In this document: piece after piece, positions 41,392-54,600 of the stretch
Position numbering within the stretch: position 1 is the first letter of the stretch
Layout of the letters: every line of letters begins with the position of its first letter
From: Xanthoparmelia taractica
Taxonomy: Eukaryota; Ascomycota; Lecanoromycetes; Lecanorales; Parmeliaceae
Direction of reading: 5' to 3'
Length of the DNA stretch: 64,000 bases
Assembly: GCA_033085395.1 (NCBI GenBank)
Contig: MU853181.1
Coordinates: forward strand, 124,001 to 188,000
Made by a program: the position numbers and the translations under genes
Notes under the pieces: model-generated
Seen by the model: the letters and a program-made list of their open reading frames with translations, nothing else
The model's database searches: none
Told to the model about the DNA's origin: nothing

Positions 41392-44300
41392 GTTGTAGGG
41401 CTATACGGAAAGTAGTAAATAAATGCTGGAAATTAATTGGCATTATAAGGGTTCCGCCAAGACCTTAAGACAAAGAAAAGTGTCATAAGTGCAAAAGAAA
41501 GTCATAAAGGGCAAGGAAGCACACAAAGAGCTGCTCGCTCAAGGACAATGCCATTGTGAACCGCGCTGGGATTACTTGTTTTGGAATGGTGAGTGTAACG
41601 TCAAGGAAGGAAATCGTAAAGTATGGAGAGTCATATAAACGGTAAATGTCTCAGGCTCAGTAACCCTTGCAAAGTGAGCACGTGTGCAAGTTATTCAGAA
41701 GTCTATAAAACATGCAATGATGGCAAAAGTTTGCACCGTCCTTGGTGCTCCCAAGGATTTAGCCATGATTCTATGTCACGTGACGCAATGCCAAATTTCT
41801 TGGCTCTTCCACACTTACCTGATCTTCAAGTCCCATAGGCACAGAAATGACCAGAAAGGTATTAAACATCGTCAATGTCCAAGGACTCAATAACAAGCGC
41901 GATTGACGAATTTTCAGAAAGCTTACGGTTTGATGAATGAGGCCTCCCCCAGTTGGCGATAAAGAAATACACGCGAGACGCGGTACTTTGTCGTCCGGCT
42001 ACCTACTCTATACTCCTGCTATATAAATCTTGCACGAAGCCATGTGAAAGCGGCGAGTAGTGAGCCGAAGCTGGCGTGTACAAAGGCGATGATCAACGCA
42101 ACGAGTGGCCGCACTAATCCCAGGTGCTTTGCTTCATCTCGAAGGCGGTGAGGTATTTCCGTGGACTTATTCCTGCATATGCCACTTGCATTACCGTTCA
42201 CCCATAAGCAATAGCAGCAAGGCGCTCATACAGTCCGAGCTAGCCACCTCGTATGTTGTACCTCGTAATCTGTGCGGGAACAATGTCGTCGGTGTTGACT
42301 GAAGTCATTGTTGGCAACGGTTCCCCAACTTACTTATTGGAAATTTGGACTGTGGTTTTCTAACAATTGGTGTTTAATGTGAGCTCTGACAGTCTGTAGT
42401 TGTGACGATTCTGACCAGAAAACAAACTGGTTCAACTGTCATGGTTTCAAAAATTGGGCCTTTTGAAGCCTTAGCCCTAGGATCAGCCCTAAATTTCAGC
42501 CCTAAGTATCAATCAGCTGAAGTGAATGATTGGGTTGGATATATGTAACAGTTGGTAGAGTTGGAACATGGGAATCCAACAGTTGGTTCAAATTGGCCCT
42601 GAAATCCAAACCTCAACCGTTTGCCAACACTGCTGACTCACTGAATAGTAGGTATGACTTGCTTCAGGAGACAGTGGTTCTGGTGATCGCTGTTTCACTC
42701 ATACAGCCTCAACCCTAAAGATGGACGGCTAGTGACATGCGTCCTTGGGCAATCTGCTTTTCTTTTTGCTCCCCAAGCCGAGCCGATGCCATTTAGCCCA
42801 CTTCGATTCGCCAGCCTGATCAGTTCCAACAGTACCGACCTTTGTTTAAAACACCACAGCGGAGATGATTGTGATTGATATACACTAAGGATTTGGGCAT
42901 TGCCTTGGCCCCATTAGTTCTTATCGGTCCGAGATTCATATGGTGTGTACGCGCAGTAAGGCACTCTTGCTCCCTTATCATTCACACGTTAAGAACCCGA
43001 ATGATCAAAACTGGAGGCCAAAAAGGCAATCCCAAGGCCGATTGACACGGAAAATGGATAAATCGCCCTCAAGCTCGTCTTTGGAGTCGTCAGAATCGTG
43101 ATCTGTTCTCAGCATTATCACTGGTTATGATGACGTTTCCCAACGCAGCAACTCCTCACTTGGGATTATGATGGCGTGCGTGTGGGGTATCCTAGCTTCC
43201 ACGTGTGACTCGAGCATTCGGTTGCTGCCGCGTTTTACTTACATTTGACGCTGAGTAATAAAAACAAGCGTGATCCTTGCTTCTTACTGCAAAATTGGAA
43301 AGCTTTATGGAAAATATTCAGAATTCAAGCATGTTTTGTAAGGTAAACCCTACTTCGAAGTACGTACGAGTACTTAGCCGCGAAGGCTCACCCCCGCTGA
43401 CCATTGTTTGATATACATAGGCATAGTTCGATAGCGCCGCATTGCCGCCACATCCAACATCATTCCTCTCCCCTCGAGACTCGCGACTTGGGATCTGCAT
43501 CCGGAAAAGAAGCGAAGAGTAGTAAGATCTTTCCATGTCAGCGTATCAAGTCGCGCTTGTTTGATAGCTCTATTGGGGGCTCAGGTCTCAAAACTTGTTG
43601 TAAAGCTAATGCACGGAAATACGAGCAATCATGGTTGTTGCTCAGTATTCCAGGGAGATATCTATAGTTTAGAGTATCAAGTCTCTCAAGGGCTTTAGGT
43701 TGTATCAGAAGGGCAGTGTCCACGTTGCCAGCAAGGATCGGCTACGGTACTTCGGAATACCACGCTCTATCTGACTGTGGCCCAATCCTCGATTGTTCCC
43801 GATAGAGTATGTAAGTCTAATCCAACACATTTTCATAGCACTAAACCGGAAAGCTTAATTAGCTTTACAAGTCATCGGATCGAGTCTTCAACCCTCAAAT
43901 CTCTTCATCCTGCCAAGCTCATTCCCTCTATCCACGGCATCTTGAAGATCCTGCTGAGACGTAACAGTCACATACCTAGCAAGCAAGGCCTATCACTCTT
44001 TGAACCCTTCTACTTGTACTGGACCGTGACCGACCGCTAGTGAAATCTACCAAGTCACACTCGGAGATTGGCTTGGCCAACCTGGCCCAGTACTCATCCA
44101 TTCGTTCACCCGCCGCTTGAGTCTCATTGCCTTACTGACATGCCGACCCGTGCGAAACGTGGGTTGTCACAAGTACATTGCTCCATGCTCATCTTCACAA
44201 CAGTATGCGTGAGCTCTGTGCCACTTACTATTTCACTATGCTCCATGCTCATATACACAACCAGTACGAGTATTTTCGGTGCCATTTGCTCTTCCACTAC

Positions 44301-44412
44301 TCACAAGCTTCTCCACCCACTGACCCGTTCATTAGAATTTTAATATAAAGTAACCCAAATGCCCAAGTCGTCTTATCAGTCTATATCCTTGCGTCTCGAC
44401 ACCACTTTCAGT
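41392..44412. other. Long gene-empty stretch
   Basis: 3 kb with no supported gene. It contains three spaced AGCCCTA motifs at about 42472-42506 and a 60-bp imperfect tandem duplication at 44180-44300. Small frames (for example 43404-43667, 43777-44040) are not recognised. No transposon protein fragments were seen. Confidence 0.5.
44180..44300. repeat. Imperfect two-copy tandem repeat, period 60 bp
   Basis: Copies at 44180-44239 and 44240-44300 both begin GCTCCATGCTCAT and share scattered blocks (CACAAC, CAGTA, GTGCCA, TTCCACTA-like) in the same order. It lies just upstream of the secreted-protein gene, so it may fall in that gene's promoter. Confidence 0.65.
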
Positions 44413-47388
44413 ATGTTTTGCTCTAAGTCACCGGCTTTGAGTACCCTCTTAGCCCTCATCGCAGTACTGCATACTGCCTTGGCCAGTCCGCCGCTACGCC
44501 CTCGTTTTGAAAGAAGACAAAACGGTCCAACTATATCTACGAATCCAACCGGTACGGCAACAACATGTAGCCTCGGTGCGTCATGCGGCGGATCAGTTTT
44601 TCCAGCATCAATCAATGCCACTTCGGCGCTCAGTTCTAATACACTCAGCTCGAGGAGCGCCGCTGTCACCACGGGTAGTTCAGCGTTGAATCAAACAGCA
44701 CTCAGCGCGAAGAGTGCCAGCACCTACAAGAGTAGCAAGAAGAGTAAGCCATCCCAGCGCGGCGGCTATCTGAGATTCGAGAGTAACAGATCTTGACTTG
44801 GTCACCATCCACGATACTATCCTGGCACTAATACATGAATTCATCAGACGCAACCGCAACCGTCACCTCGGGAGCAGCTGGAAAATCGATCTCGTGCCAA
44901 GACTCAGACTACTGGGCTCCGACCGTGGCGAATTGGAAAGAGGAGGATGTCGACGCAAAGCTTAGTTCTTGGGCTCTTGACTTAGTTCAGAATCCGCCGA
45001 CAGCTATCCCCAAGGGTTCTTACCCAACGCAACTTCCAACGATATTCACCGGCTTTGGAGATACAAGTAAGTACGGAAATGTGGTCGGAATTCCTGGCCA
45101 ACTCATGTCCATTGCAAATTCGGGTATGGATGTAAGCTGCGTACTGGTCGACGGACCCAATGGGCAGTGTCCTCCGGTCACTGTTCAAGAGGCTTGTGGG
45201 TCACTCTACGATTGCCGTCGATTTATACTTACCTTTCTCAGGTGGAAACATGCCGAGATGGGCTTATCTCGCCTGGCAAGCCATCTACAACATGTTTTCC
45301 ATCCACGTCCAAATAAATGTAAAGACACCAGAGATACTTTTCGACATTCTGGCGGCTGATTGCTATCACAGGCTGTGGTTCTTGACTCGACTGCATTTCA
45401 ACTAGGACAAGCGCCGGAGGTAGTGTCAACGTTCACACCACCAAAGGACAATCGAGAAGGGCTTCAAATTCTTCTTACGGTCATCGGCGCGTGAGTCACC
45501 ATTTCATAAGCCGTAAATGCCTGATCTGGACTCCATTCGAACGAACATGTCTTAGAGCCAGACTAAAGGTTTCTTCCCCAATTCCAAGAGATATATGCTA
45601 ATTCCAGGATAACCTAGGGTTGTAACCGTTATCGGAATACTAGTCCCTCTTGCGGGTGTGGGTGTAGCAGCAACCTTGGAAATGGAAAACGCCGCGATTT
45701 CAGCAGCTGCCGCCGAAGGAGGTGTTGCTGGTAGAATAGGCGCTGGCGTCGGACGTGATGCTGGCTCTGTGGGGGGCAAAGGTAGTACGGCCGGCATCGA
45801 GGATCCGGATGCGATACTTCCAGTCAGTCCGGGTCAGCCAAACGTGAACCCAGGGGGAAGTGCTCCAAAAGGGGTTTCCACCAATCCTCCACCACCAGCC
45901 GGTGAAGACACTACTCCAGTAGTTGTGAAACCTCCTAATGAAAACCCCACGACTAAAGATCCGACTTTCATTGGGAATGTTGGCTGGGTGGCTCCTGGGA
46001 TTATGACGAGCATGGCAAACACTATATGGCAAGAGTCCACACAAGTGACCGACCCAGCAGCAAAGTCAAATCTGAATAGCCAGGCGGTCGTGGAATACCT
46101 TGGTAATCAGTCCGCAGTCCTGACCAAGTACAACAACGCTTTACTTTTCAACACCGATAACGAAAGCATCCATAATCTGCTTTCTGTGCTAGCTGGTGGT
46201 TCATTTATACAGACCGCTTGGTCGCAGGCAATCTTCGAAACAGCGCTCAGCGCAGACGTCATTTCTCGACAGATAAACACCGCTTGGCAGAGTCCAGCAG
46301 GTAGGTCCATTCGAGGTTTCATTCTTCCCTATTCTGTACCATCTCCAAGCCGCAGGACATGGTCCTGGACTGGACCCGCATTCCAATTTTAGAGACCTTT
46401 GTCACAGTCCTAGGCTTTCTGCGTTCATTTGACACTGCTGACTTGGAACTTTGTGCAGTCGGCGGTACTTACGTGAGTTACACGCAACTTCATGACGACC
46501 CAAGCGGCAGTATTTGCAACGGCACCCACGTCGGAGTACGTTCGACCCAGGTTTGTGCTGACACCGGAGTTTATTATCTGAATGTTATCAACTTCAAGGG
46601 GTTGAGTCCTACTCTGGAAGGGCCGACAGGCTTCGACAATCTGGGGGCCTATGGCATCATGCCGTGGTGGCCTGTCAGCGCTTCCGCAACCGCTTATCGC
46701 CTAATGAACCCTGACGGAAACGCTGTTCCCCCCAAGATCACTACAACGGATGAGTCTATCTTTGCAAATTACATGAGCGAATTCGCCTCCGGCAACCCTT
46801 ACGGGCTCCTTGGCACCGTTGGCCAAACGCCGGGCACCTGGTCATTTCCCGTTTGGTATGTTTGTCCTCCCCTAACTCCGTGTCACAATCAGGGACTATC
46901 TCGGCATAGTCTCAGAGTGCCACCGTATCTGTTTCGCGCATTCCCATGACAACCGTGCGTCCTCAAGGAAGCATCGCTGACTCCAAACCATCTGCAGCGA
47001 CCAAGGTGGGAATTTCTGGGGGGTCGACTGGAGCAATACCGGCGGATACACAACAACCAACAAAAAGTACAACCCCATGCCGTGCGCCTGTGGGTACCAA
47101 GGCTCCGGGACCAAAGCGTTCTACGAGGCCCTGGGCGCTGGCGCTGGAAGCCTGTACTGGGTCTCGTCAACGTGCGAAGCCAACCTGCAGTCCGTCGATC
47201 CAAACTTGGAGCTCAAGTCGGAAAACATTGGCTGGAATCAGATCAGCGGCGGACCGCCGTCCAAGTCGATCGACTATGGACAGGGTTACACGGTTGCTGT
47301 CCCGACTGAGATGCCGAAACCATGCTACATGGGCACGACTGGTTGCGGGGTTCTGAAGAAGCCAACTACGGGGAGGCAACCTCCCTAA
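44413..47388 (+). CDS. Large secreted protein of unknown function (DUF7872-like)
   Basis: Seven exons: 44413-44743, 44848-45195, 45242-45318, 45372-45490, 45618-46300, 46459-46855, 46998-47388; 781 aa (a Met at 44359 is 18 codons upstream). Signal peptide MFCSKSPALSTLLALIAVL, with a Kex2-type RR at residues 34-35. A Ser/Thr-rich segment follows, then the conserved part: QEACGGNMPRWAYLAWQAIY, a hydrophobic Gly/Ala stretch (VVTVIGILVPLAGVGVAATL), CADTGVYYLN, FPVCDQGGNFWGVDW and NPMPCACGYQGSG. The order resembles fungal secreted DUF7872 proteins, recalled rather than searched. The two long introns (158 and 142 nt) were chosen because they give VGGTYVSY and SFPVCDQGG; small extra exons inside them cannot be excluded. 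No enzyme motif seen. Confidence 0.6.
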
Positions 47389-48280
47389 AGCGTAAAGTCT
47401 GTACGTCCTCGGACGCTCTGTTGACTACGCGACGTTGCAGATGTGGACGTCTCACGTTTTGGCTACTCGATTTTAGTTTGGGTGGTAGTAGGATTTGTTA
47501 CTGGGATCCATTCGAGTTCCAGTGGTGAGAAGAAGATAGGTAGTACTGATAGCGAATGCAAAATGTGTTCGACAACTTTCTGGATCCTTGGGCCCATACC
47601 ATGATTCATCATCCACTTTGAATTCCTAACTGTTTATCATCCAATCCGTACCTCCATGCCAGAAGACGTACCCGAACAACATCTCAGAGCCAAATGAAGC
47701 AAATTCACCATCACCGCTCTGGCCCCCACTCCCCTTCTCTCCCACTCCTTTCCCCCAAGCCCGTATGGCTCAGCATTCTCATAATTAGCTGGCCAGTCCA
47801 ACCCGGCTTCCCCTCGTCTCCTCTACTCTGGTCCTCCTATCCAACACCGCCCCATCTGCTGCCACTGGAAGACGTCACCCTCCCTTTCCTGTAGTATACA
47901 CTTGGATACAGCGTCAAAATCCGCAGAGATCTCGAAAAGCGAAAGTGGCCACCATATGTACGCAAAGATATCTGATTGAGGTAAAAGAGTACCGACCCTT
48001 TCTTCGGGTTTGGGTTGTGGGGCCTGATGATGGTAGATAATAATTACTCCCGAGGTCCATGTTCATTTCTTGTGGTTAAAATGCGCTAAACCTGATATGG
48101 CTGTTTCCTCAGCAACTGCCAGTCCTCGGTGCATGCTTCACCATCACCATTGGAACTGTAACCAGCACACTACGCAATAAGGACTCGTAGATACCCCGTA
48201 CTCACTTTTGTAATTTATATACAAATAATAAGCAGCAAACCACCATCTTCCACCCAACCCACTCAAAAAAAAAACACCCA
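47389..48280. other. Intergenic, nothing recognised
   Basis: No supported gene or repeat. Confidence 0.5.
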
Positions 48281-49168
48281 ATGGCAGACCCACCCGCCCC
48301 CGCCCCCTCCCCGCCATCAGGGAAACCCCCCGGCGACCGCCTAGCCAGATACTTTGAAAACTTCTTCCGCGGCATCATCGGCATCGCCACCCTCGGTGCC
48401 TCCCTCACCTTCTCAAAAATCGTCCAATCCCCCGTCCCCCCCTTCCACAACTACGGCTTCTCCCCCCAATCAATCCAATACCTGCTCGCGACCTCCTGGC
48501 TGCTCTTCGTCCTCGCGCTCGCCTGCACGTCGTTCTTCGCCAGCGCGCTGAGCCTGTGGCGGCCCAGGGCCGTGGCGGCGTTCGGGATGAAGGATGGGGG
48601 GGAGAAGAGGAAGGTGCTGTGGGTTGCGGTTGGGGTTGCGGCGGTGCTTTTTGGGTTGGTGCTGGCGGCGTTTTTGACGGTGGGGTTGGTGGTGGCGGCG
48701 TATGTGGGGCCGGTTGGGTGGGTGGCGGTGGGGTTTACGGTTGTGTTTGGGGTGGTGGGGTTTGGGTGTATTGTCTGGCAGAGTCCGGTGGAGTGGTCGT
48801 GGTGGTTCGGTGGGGTTGGGAGGGGGGAGCGGGATGCGTTTGAGAGGGATTTGAGGAGGAGTGAGGGTGGCAGATGGGGGGGAGGTGGTGGGGACGGTTT
48901 GACGGGGTTGCCGACGAGGCAGCCTTCACGACAGCGTCCGCCCGAGAGAGATGATCGGGGTCATGGTCATGGTCGTTCTGGTAGCGGGGACTATGCTGGC
49001 GGTAATCGGCGTTATGGTCGGAGGGATGGTGGGGACGATATGAAGCGGTATAGGAGAGCTAGCAACGTCGTGACGGATGTTAACGAGCCTGGGATTTTTG
49101 GTCATGGAGGGATGCGTATGTATGATAATGGTGTTCGGGAAGGCTTGGTTATGACTAGATATGATTAG
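48281..49168 (+). CDS. Multi-pass membrane protein of unknown function
   Basis: Single exon, 295 aa. Pro-rich N-terminus, then four predicted membrane segments: about residues 28-48 (FFRGIIGIATLGASLTFSKI), 66-90 (YLLATSWLLFVLALACTSFF), 112-140 (VLWVAVGVAAVLFGLVLAAF) and 145-168 (WVAVGFTVVFGVVGFGCIVW). The C-terminal third is soluble and rich in Gly, Arg, Asp and His (DDRGHGHGRSGSGDYAGG). Small fungal membrane proteins of this layout are common but uncharacterised. The first 90 codons end almost always in C, and from about 48560 nearly all end in G or T. Confidence 0.72.
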   Translation: MADPPAPAPSPPSGKPPGDRLARYFENFFRGIIGIATLGASLTFSKIVQSPVPPFHNYGFSPQSIQYLLATSWLLFVLALACTSFFASALSLWRPRAVAAFGMKDGGEKRKVLWVAVGVAAVLFGLVLAAFLTVGLVVAAYVGPVGWVAVGFTVVFGVVGFGCIVWQSPVEWSWWFGGVGRGERDAFERDLRRSEGGRWGGGGGDGLTGLPTRQPSRQRPPERDDRGHGHGRSGSGDYAGGNRRYGRRDGGDDMKRYRRASNVVTDVNEPGIFGHGGMRMYDNGVREGLVMTRYD

Positions 49169-50779
49169 ATCTAAACTGCTTTTTTCGTGACAGCGACTAA
49201 TACATTTAATTCTATTTGAGTAAGGTACTTGGGAATCTTATTGGAGCCTTGCGTTGCACTTATTTGGTACGCCCATGGGACGTCCCGCTACAACAGAGAT
49301 AAACATGAAAGCCGGATTGTACTTATACGATGGATTAGATATACGTGCATGCACACTCCATTGTTGCGGTCACATCGGCAATTTCCTACAATGGATGGAT
49401 TTCCCAGCGTCCAGTGGCGGCCAAAACCCCCGCGGTTGAAGTATGGTTAGCATTCTGCTCCATGGCTGCTACCAAACTTGAAGCTCAACTCTACGTACAA
49501 ATGTCGAACGGTTCTTTGAATCCTTTCGAGAGGAAGGTCGAACTTGCAGGGAGTATTGGAGATTGTACCTTCTAAGAGCGAATCCTCTCCAATCGAGCTT
49601 TGCATTTTTGCAAAGATGCATATCATTCGTGCTACAGAACCGAAAACAAGAGCCTGTTCCTTTTCTCCCATTCGGCGATTGAGGACTTATTGAAGAGCAT
49701 TCTGTGTCTCCCAAGACGCGAGTTAGCCAGACAAGTTACGATATCTATCAATGAGAGCTCAGCCAAAAATACGAAGTATATTGTCAGTGCCGCCAGCTGA
49801 AGTTGAATGTACGAGGCTTACGAAAGGTGGTGGAGGCTCGTCGCAGCATACTCTGATAGAAGACCGATCTAGGATATTGACGAGTTACCTGCAATATCGG
49901 GACGTGCATGAGACTTCAGAAGCACTTTCGCTACCCGTGATTAAAGGCATACGTGTTCGCCCTGTTCTTCATTGAGCTATCAATTTCCCTGCTCTACATT
50001 CAGATATTCGGCGTGCAAAGAGCCTTAAGGTACTGGTTTTGGGTATTGAGTAAGTAAACCGAGCTCGAGCTGTTAGTCTTGATTCGCTCCGTCTGGGAGA
50101 GCTTCAGTCATACTCTTTCTCGTGTTCTTCCCCTACTATATTCTTGAACTTCGCTTCTTGAATCGTATATCAACGTTTCTTGTTAATGATAAGAGGCCCG
50201 CAAGTGGAGCCAGTGATTCCAAGCATACCTTACTTGACACAGAGCAAAAATAAGATTTGCAGCAGCTCTTCCTGTTTTCGCTCTTTCATGCTGCCGAGTT
50301 TCCTCCCATCACTTTATATCACCCTATGGTCCTAAAACATAGTCAGTGAAGCAGTTGTTGCGCCAAGCAATTACCAGCTCATCGGTCAGATGATTATATT
50401 CCTTAGTGTAAAGCAATTCATGGATCTAATTTTTAAGAGCATTCACATGACGTACAGAACTTGAGAAACCGATGGATGGAACAACGTGTACTAGTGAAGG
50501 AGGGAAAATGTCCATATCTTGTTGATCGTCGTGAGTATGGGAGACAGGGGTGTGAAAATGATGTCAGAGCGTCAAGGTTTGAACTGGTATATAACGACAA
50601 GGAAGAAGTCCGGCATAAGGAGGCACGACGTCTTGAGGGAATCATGTATAGGCCAGCTGGTTAGCCGGACCATTCTTTGATCATAACGAGCCTTAGATGT
50701 AATACAGCCCAGGGCTTCCTTAGGAAATGACCAGATATAAACGCCGATTGTCGCGCTAGTTGATTGCCGCCCGGCACAT
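49169..50779. other. Intergenic, nothing recognised
   Basis: Only short overlapping frames. No repeat or RNA gene recognised. Confidence 0.5.
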
Positions 50780-51459
50780 ATGAGTCCACTCAAGTTCTTT
50801 GAACTCACATTATCTGTTCTACAAATCCTTAACCATGAACGGCTTAATCACGACGACTCCTCCCAACGCGACGTCCCCGATCTGGGGCCAAATAGCCAAG
50901 TTGTGTCGCGACTACTCCACAAGAGTGGCTTCCTTGATCACCATCCTCAAACGTTCCGCGACAATCCCGAAATAGGACCTTCGTTAGTCCACGACAGTGC
51001 CATCGCGGAGCTCAAAAAAGCCGAGGCGGGCTACTGCAAGAGTTTTGAAGCCCTGGTGAACATCAGCAACTCCACGACCGCCACCTACCACACGCTGGTG
51101 GAAAGTCACGGAAATTGCGAACGGTTGATCAAAGAGCTCACTGCTTCCGGCGGCAATCCAAACCTTGTCACCAACAGTGTCCTGATCATTCAAACTCAAA
51201 AGGCACTGATCGAGCGAGAAATGCTCGAGACGGAGGAATGCCAATGCCAGACATGGCAAACGATTCAGGCAGTGCAATTTGCTTGTAAGTGGAAGGCTCG
51301 AGAGAACTGAGGCTTTCAGTTGACGATGTGATAGACGAAGTCACGGTTAAAGTAACCAAAGAAATCAAGCAGTCGCGAAAGAAGAATGAGCAGCGCCCCG
51401 AACCCAAAGTCGATGAGATGGAAGGAGAGTCAAGTTCTGGACCAAGCCAAGCAGAGTAA
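50780..51459 (+). CDS. Unknown protein, 209 aa, helical
   Basis: Two exons: 50780-51284 and 51335-51459, joined T|AC by a 50-nt intron (donor GTAAGT, acceptor ATAG). The spliced end is VTVKVTKEIKQSRKKNEQRP, then an acidic Ser-rich tail ending SGPSQAE. Helical middle part (ELKKAEAGYCKSFEALVNIS; IIQTQKALIEREMLETEECQ). Not recognised. It has no signal peptide. It converges with the C1-THF synthase gene. Confidence 0.6.
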
Positions 51460-51670
51460 GTGGTCTCTCAAATCTTTATTAATTGGCAAGCCGCACATCA
51501 CAGGATTCCTTGGTCACCTAAGGTCACCGTTTGTGCAGGTGTAAATGTTCAATACTGTCTATTCCAGCATGATAGTGCCGTCGTTGAAGATGCTCATCTT
51601 TCGCATGCGCCATAAGGCACGGTCGTTGAAGAACTTTTTAAGAGTATCATGCTGGGTATATCGCTAACAA

Positions 51671-54600
51671 TCAGAATAGACCATCGATCTCACCCGTCTC
51701 TGGATCGACATCGACGTTGAGGTAGCCAGGTGCAGTAGGAAGGCCAGGAATGGTTTGGATGTCAGCAGCCAGAGCGTATCTGTTGTGATTAGCAGAAAGA
51801 TCGGTTCAACTCTTATGGACTGCTACTCACAGATATCCTGCACCAACTGCCAATCGAACATCCCGAATCGGCACCGTGAAACCAGTTGGGGCTCCCTTCA
51901 ACGCAGGGTCATGACTAAGCGAGTACTGCGTTTTAGCAATGCATATCGGCAGGTTGCCAAAGCCCTGCTTCTCATAGGTGTCCACCTTCTTTTGTGCTAA
52001 TTCACTGAACTCAACCTTTTCCGCCCCATACATGATCTTCCCAATCTTCTCGATTCGTTCTTGAACGCTGCCATCCAGACTGTACAGAAGCTTGAAATCC
52101 TTCTCTTGAGCGCTTGCAGTTATTACACCTTTTGCCAAGTCAACAGCGCCTTTGCCTCCTTCTGCCCAGTGATTCGCTGGGATGGCGTCAGCTGCACCCG
52201 CTGCCAGCGCTTCCTCTCGGACCACCGCGATCTCAGCATCTGTGTCAGTCTCGAATTTATTGATGGCTACAACAACCGGTATGCCGTATTGCCTTGCGTT
52301 GGAGATGTGCTTCCTCAGATTGACACAACCTTTCTTCAGTATATCGATGTTCTCCGTACGGTAGATCTCGTGCAATGCCCCACCAGGAGTGATCTCAGGT
52401 CCTCCACCATGCACCTTGAGCGCTCTGACTGTAGCCACCACGATCACGACGTCTGGTACAAGCCCAGAAGAGCGGCACTTGATATTGAAAAAGCGCTCGC
52501 CACCCATCGTGAAGTCGAAGCCAGCTTCCGTCACCACGAATCCTGTCTTCTCATTGTGGTCCTCATCGGGTTCAGTCCCGGCCAGCTTCAAAGCCAGCTT
52601 GTCAGCAAGGACAGAGCTTGCGCCGATACTAATGTTGGCAAAGGGGCCGGCGTGGACGAAGACCGGCGTACCTTCCAACGTCTGCATGATATTGGGCTTG
52701 ATAGCATCTTTCATGAGCGCGGTCAGAGCGCCTCCCGCCCCAATGTCATCACAGGTGACTGGATCTCCATTCCTTGAGGTCGCGATCACCATTCGCCCCA
52801 GTCTATCGCGCATATCGCCGAGGTCGTTACTAAGCGCAAGAATGGCCATACACTCACTCGCAACGGATATGTCAAAGCCAGTATCTCGCTCGGTGCCCTT
52901 CTCTGTCGGTGCTTTTCCCACAGTTATCGATCGCAAATGGCGATCATTGACATCCAGTACTCGTCTCCAAGTGATAGTCTCTGGGTCAATATCCAACCTG
53001 GCAAATCTGTGTATTTCCTCCTGAGTCAGCTCGTCGGGATTGGTCTTTTCAATACCAAGCTTCTTTAGCCTCTTGAACATGACAGGTTGGAATTCTCTCT
53101 TCCCTTTCTTTGCTGGTACAAGTCGCTTGTATAGCGCACCGTCTTTCTGCGTTGACTCATGAAACATCCTCGTCTCGATAGCGGCAGCCAGGAGGTTGTT
53201 AGCTGCTGAGATGGCATGAATATCACCAGTCAAGTGCAGATTGAACTCGTCCATAGGAATGACTTGACTGAATCCACCTCCAGCGGCACCCCCCTTGATA
53301 CCAAATGTCGGTCCTTGACTCGGCTGCCGCACGTTTGCGAACGCTATGCGGTTCAAATGTCCTGCTAATGCTTGAGTCACACCCACCGTCGTCGTCGACT
53401 TTCCTTCTCCGAGTGGAGTTGGTGTAATACCAGCGACAAGAACATATCGGCCGTTCCTTCTATGGCCTAGCCGCTGCAAAAGGGTCAAATCAACCTTGGC
53501 CTTGTAGGCACCGTATGGCTCGAGCTCATAAGGCGCTATACCAACTTCACTGGCTACCATTGTGATTGGCTTCGGTCTTTGTGCCCTTGAGATGGCGATA
53601 TCGGATGGGACAGGGGTAAGGAGTTTGAGAGGTAGAGGCTTGATATGGCGAGCCTTTTGCCGTTCGAAATACGTCGTAGCAGCGTCAATGACGTTTTGGA
53701 GAAGCATAGCGACAGTCATGGGTCCAACGCCTCCAGGCACAGGGGTGATTTTAAATGCCACATTCGCCGCAGACTCGAAGTCCACGTCACCTACAAGCCG
53801 CTGGCCTGATTTCTTCGATTCATCTGGGATGTAGTTCGTGCCAACATCAATGACCACTGCTCCAGGCTTCAACCATTCGCCTTTAACAAAATTAGGCTTT
53901 CCTATTGCGGCGACTAATACATCTGCTTGCTTGATGTGGTGCTCTAGGTTTTGCGTTCTGGAGTGGCAGACCGTAACAGTAGCGTCCGCATTCCTCAAAA
54001 GAGCGCTGACAGGACTGCCAACTATGTCGCTACGGCCGAGAACCACTGCATTCTTCCCCTTGAGCTCTACTCCACTCTCTTGTAGCAGCACCATGACCCC
54101 TTTCGGTGTACAGGGCGTGAACAAAGGGTGGCCCCCCCGCTTGGATAGTTCCCCAATGTTGCTCGTCCCGAACCCATCCACATCCTTCTCTTCTGCAACG
54201 GCAGACGTGATGGCATGCTCGGAGATGTGCTTCGGTACAGGCAGCTGAACCAGTATGCCATGGATCGAAGGGTCATTATTGAATTGCGTGATATTCTGTA
54301 GCAGTTCGGGTTCTGTGATGGACTCCGGGTATTGTACCAGATTGCAAATGATGTTTGCCTCCTCCGCAGCCCTCAACTTCATACGGACATAGGTGCTCGA
54401 GTCCGATCTGTCACCCACTTGTACAATGGTCAGGGAAGGCTTGTATCGAGGATTGACTTCCTGTATTTTCTTGATCTCGGAATGAATCTTTTCTCGGATC
54501 TTCTTCGCAATGGCATTGCCATCAATCTTTTCCGCCGCCATGGCGCGGGTCTTGCTTGAGGCTTGCCTCTTGTTCTGTGTTAACCTAGTTGCCGACCTGT

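Noticed and set aside
46359..46949. Continuous frame through the secreted-protein introns
   Set aside because: Inserts non-conserved sequence and breaks the frame to the clear last exon. Splicing at 46301-46458 and 46856-46997 restores the family-like blocks.
52389..53024. 211-codon plus frame
   Set aside because: Antisense shadow of the C1-THF synthase gene.
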